Positions 12,479 to 14,696 of a stretch of DNA of 14,696 nucleotides are shown piece by piece. The stretch is taken from NCBI GenBank assembly GCA_046153685.1, contig JBJXGH010000064.1:1-14696 (forward strand), in the 5' to 3' direction. The notes under the pieces are model-generated. The model had not been told where the DNA came from and searched no databases. It saw only the letters and a program-made list of their open reading frames with translations. Within the stretch, counting starts at the first letter, position 1. Every line of letters begins with the position of its first letter. The position numbers were made by a program, and so were the translations under genes. The DNA comes from CAMAPP01 sp046153685 (GTDB lineage: Bacteria; Pseudomonadota; Alphaproteobacteria; CADEGL01).

Positions 12479-14696
12479 ATGGCAATCAAGCGCGGGACGA
12501 CCGGGAACGACATCCTGAACGGCACCAGCTCCAAAGACACGATTTGGGGTGGTTTGGGCAATGACATCGTCAACGCGGGGGCGGGCAATGACACCGTCTA
12601 CGGCGAGGACGGCAACGACACCCTGAACGGCGATGAGGGCGATGATCTGCTGGACGGCGGCGCGGGTAACGATGTCCTGAATGGCGGTACGGGCAATGAC
12701 CGCCTATTGGGCGGCGCGGGCAATGACACGCTGAGCGGCGGCACGGGCAATGACCGGCTCGAGGGCGGCGACGGCGATGACGTGGCGCTCGGCGGCGACG
12801 GCAACGACGTCGCCTTGGGTGGCGCGGGCCGCGATGTTTTTCAGGGTGGCGCGGGCGGCGATACGGCCTGGGGCGGCGATGACAACGACACCCTGCTGGG
12901 TGAAGCGGACAATGATTTGCTCTACGGCGAAGGGGGCGACGACACGGTCTCCGGCGGCGACGGCAACGACAAGCTCTTTGGCGGCACGGGCAATGATTCC
13001 CTCGATGGCGGGGCGGGCGATGATTCGCTGAGCGGCGATGCCGGAAACGACGTGATCAACGGCGGCGCGGGCATCGATCGGGCTTGGGGCGGCGACGGCA
13101 ATGACGTTATCAATGGCGGCGCGGGCAATGATTCGCTCGATGGCGGCGCGGGCAACGATACGATCCAGGGTGGATCGGGTAACGATCTGATAACGGGCGG
13201 CGCCGGCGATGATACGCTCATCGGAGACGAAGACGTCCAATCGATCTCCTCGCGGGCAGGCACCACGGGCGCGCTGACGTCCGGCAATTTCTGCGATTTC
13301 TGGGGCGGGGTGAACGTTTCCGCCCGCAACATCAACACGAACGGCACGCTGACCAACGCGTCGTCGGCGAATGTCGGCATCCATGCCGACGGCATCGGCG
13401 CCTCGGGCAACCAGGCTTCCTCGCCCTCGATCAAGCAGGAAACCGGCTGGAGTCCGACCCAGAACATCTCCGAGCAACTCGTCGTGGATTTCGGCCGCGA
13501 CGTGACCAGCGCCACGGCGTCCGTTAGCTGGTTCTTCGCCAGCGAGCGCGGCGCGATGGAGCAGGGCAAGTGGACGGTGCTCGACGGCTGCAATGTCGTG
13601 GGCACCGGGTTGTTCACCAACACCACGGGCGGCAGCAATTACTCCGTGGTCATTAACCCGGGCGTGGTCTTCGACACCATCGTGTTCGAGGCGACGAAAT
13701 ACGTAAACTCCGCCGGTCAGAATGCGCAGGGCTCCATCACCGATGATGCCAGCGATTATCTCGTCCGCTACATCGACTACAGCTACGACAATGTCGCCAG
13801 CGGCGAATCCTTCAACGACACGATGCGCGGCGGCGACGGCAACGACGTCATGGACGGACGGCAGGGCAACGATTCGCTGTACGGCGACTCGGGCAACGAT
13901 TCGATCCAGGGCGGTGCCGGAAATGATCTGATTGTCGGCGACACCTGGGGCGTGAGCCAAGGCAGGGGCACGGGTTCGGGCTCCGGGCGCGGCACGGGTT
14001 CGGGCTCCGGGCACGGCACGGGTTCGGGCTCCGGGCACGGCACGGGCGCGGGCCTCAGCTTCGACGATTATCTGATTGGCGGCGCCGGCAACGACGTCAT
14101 TTGGGGCGACAACGGCGAAACCTGCGGGCCGGACGGCGCGGGCGGCAACGACGTCATCGACGGCGGCGCGGGCAATGACCGCATGTACGCCGAGGGCGGC
14201 ACCGACACCGTCATCGTCACGCGCGCCGAGAATATCGGTGCCGTGGACTACGCGGACGGCGGCCAAGGGGTCGATACGCTGCGCCTTAACTTGACCGCGG
14301 CGGAACTGGCGAATGCGGCGGTGCAGGCCGACATCGCGGCGTTCCAGGCATTCCTTGCGCTGAACACCAATCCGTTATCCTCGACGGGCCAGGGCAATGT
14401 GTTCCAGTTCAATTCGCTGAATCTCCAAGCCCGCAATTTCGAGCGCTTTCAGATCAATGACGGCCAGGTCAATCGCGGCCCCGTCGCCGTTAACGACAGC
14501 GGCACGACGAACGAAGACACGGCGATCGCCTTTACCGCCGCGCAGCTGCTCTCGAACGACAGCGATCCCGATATCGGCGATTCGGTGACGCTGGTCTCGG
14601 TCGGCGGCGCAATCAACGGCACGGTCTCGCTGGTCAGCGGCGTGGTCACGTTCACGCCGAACAGCAATTACGACGGTCCGGCCAGCTTCAGCTACG
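12479..14696 (+). CDS. RTX-type calcium-binding secreted protein, likely adhesin (3' end outside window)
   Basis: Open for 739 codons from ATG 12479 to the window end with no stop; AAGGGAG lies 10 nt upstream. There is no Sec signal (MAIKRGTTGND), as expected for type I secretion. Domains by residue: 7-249, 27 uninterrupted GGxGxDxxx nonapeptides forming a calcium-dependent beta roll; about 250-442, a beta-rich domain with FGRDVTSATASVSWFFASE and a GKWTVLDG stretch; 443-487, five more repeats; 488-526, linker with three GTGSGSG(R/H) octapeptides; 527-580, further repeats interrupted by an insertion carrying ETCGPDG; 581-666, mixed region including a helix-prone Ala-rich part (about 605-625); 667 onward, the start of a cadherin/VCBS-like module (GPVAVNDSG, LLSNDSDPD, FTPNSNYDG). 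The C-terminal secretion signal and transporter genes are not in view. Three cysteines (272, 371, 549) are unusual for this class. A large surface adhesin is the likeliest role. Confidence 0.93.
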   Translation, partial: MAIKRGTTGNDILNGTSSKDTIWGGLGNDIVNAGAGNDTVYGEDGNDTLNGDEGDDLLDGGAGNDVLNGGTGNDRLLGGAGNDTLSGGTGNDRLEGGDGDDVALGGDGNDVALGGAGRDVFQGGAGGDTAWGGDDNDTLLGEADNDLLYGEGGDDTVSGGDGNDKLFGGTGNDSLDGGAGDDSLSGDAGNDVINGGAGIDRAWGGDGNDVINGGAGNDSLDGGAGNDTIQGGSGNDLITGGAGDDTLIGDEDVQSISSRAGTTGALTSGNFCDFWGGVNVSARNINTNGTLTNASSANVGIHADGIGASGNQASSPSIKQETGWSPTQNISEQLVVDFGRDVTSATASVSWFFASERGAMEQGKWTVLDGCNVVGTGLFTNTTGGSNYSVVINPGVVFDTIVFEATKYVNSAGQNAQGSITDDASDYLVRYIDYSYDNVASGESFNDTMRGGDGNDVMDGRQGNDSLYGDSGNDSIQGGAGNDLIVGDTWGVSQGRGTGSGSGRGTGSGSGHGTGSGSGHGTGAGLSFDDYLIGGAGNDVIWGDNGETCGPDGAGGNDVIDGGAGNDRMYAEGGTDTVIVTRAENIGAVDYADGGQGVDTLRLNLTAAELANAAVQADIAAFQAFLALNTNPLSSTGQGNVFQFNSLNLQARNFERFQINDGQVNRGPVAVNDSGTTNEDTAIAFTAAQLLSNDSDPDIGDSVTLVSVGGAINGTVSLVSGVVTFTPNSNYDGPASFSY
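12497..13225 (+). repeat. RTX nonapeptide-coding array 1 (27 units of 27 bp)
   Basis: Exactly 27 consecutive 27-bp units encode residues 7-249 without a phase break, from TTGNDILNG to GAGDDTLIG. Most units match GG-x-G-(N/D)-D-x-hydrophobic-x. Units 2 (TSSKDTIWG), 13-16 and 22 deviate most. Neighbouring units are similar at DNA level, which favours expansion and contraction by recombination. Confidence 0.92.
13805..13939 (+). repeat. RTX nonapeptide-coding array 2 (5 units)
   Basis: Five in-phase units, ESFNDTMRG, GDGNDVMDG, RQGNDSLYG, DSGNDSIQG and GAGNDLIVG, encode residues 443-487, separated from array 1 by the beta-rich domain. Confidence 0.9.
13967..14038 (+). repeat. 24-bp minisatellite encoding a Gly/Ser/Thr linker
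   Basis: Three 24-bp units begin at 13967, 13991 and 14015. Each encodes GTGSGSG followed by Arg (unit 1) or His (units 2 and 3), and the units differ by a single base. A partial fourth copy (GGCACGGG) follows. The unit length is a multiple of three, so copy-number change keeps the frame. Confidence 0.93.
14063..14218 (+). repeat. RTX nonapeptide-coding array 3, interrupted
   Basis: Residues 529-580 carry DDYLIG, GAGNDVIWG, an 11-residue insertion DNGETCGPDGA, then GGNDVIDG, GAGNDRMYA and EGGTDTVIV. The last unit merges into the non-repeat region. Confidence 0.8.

Noticed and set aside
12497..13225. Regular repeats considered as a CRISPR array
   Set aside because: The 27-bp units are contiguous, in frame and encode RTX nonapeptides; there are no unique spacers and no cas genes.
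12704..14266. Long minus-strand open frame (520 codons) opposite the RTX gene
   Set aside because: It is the antisense reading of the repeated GGxGxDxxx codons; its Ala/Val/Arg-rich periodic product merely mirrors the RTX array, and the plus frame is a clear RTX protein.

Overview
The window looks like chromosomal DNA of a high-GC alphaproteobacterium. That assignment is inferred from strongly G/C-biased third codon positions, an SapC-family protein with a FecR-domain protein, and the style of the RTX and two-partner-secretion proteins. No rRNA, tRNA, transposase, integrase or CRISPR array was seen, so the taxon cannot be fixed from the sequence alone.

Left part (1-3378), surface and secretion plus one housekeeping gene. 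A TpsB/ShlB-type outer-membrane transporter enters from the left edge (+) and meets an SapC-family gene head-on (-). Then come a periplasmic FecR-domain protein (-) and gpmA, phosphoglycerate mutase (-). The 257-bp divergent region between gpmA and the next gene carries two unrelated tandem-repeat arrays: four units of exactly 20 bp and three units of exactly 14 bp.

Middle part (3636-11931), redox and CoA-thioester metabolism. Two flavoproteins run left to right: a PYROXD2/CrtI-like oxidoreductase and a D-arginine-dehydrogenase-like oxidase whose substrate pocket is altered. They stop at a perfect bidirectional terminator (6434-6463). From the other side comes a five-gene minus-strand run: APH-fold kinase, crotonase, acyl-CoA dehydrogenase 2, acyl-CoA dehydrogenase 1, luciferase-like flavin monooxygenase. 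The two dehydrogenases are tandem duplicates (about 64% identical by my own count, no gaps) with one base between them. An APH kinase beside acyl-CoA dehydrogenases recalls the pathways that phosphorylate 4-hydroxyacyl-CoAs (bacterial Lva, animal ACAD10/11). This is the best candidate for a less-described pathway, though substrate and mechanism are inference. The last gene has its own candidate promoter with a palindromic site at the predicted transcription start.

Right part (11932-14696). A 547-bp non-coding stretch, partly AT-rich, holds a plausible promoter and a leader hairpin. It precedes a large RTX-type secreted protein on the plus strand that runs off the right edge with no stop codon. 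It has no Sec signal. It starts almost directly with 27 uninterrupted calcium-binding nonapeptides, continues through a beta-rich domain, two further RTX blocks and a Gly/Ser/Thr linker encoded by a 24-bp minisatellite, and reaches the beginning of a cadherin/VCBS-like domain. With the TpsB, SapC and FecR genes at the other end, the window is bracketed by cell-surface functions.
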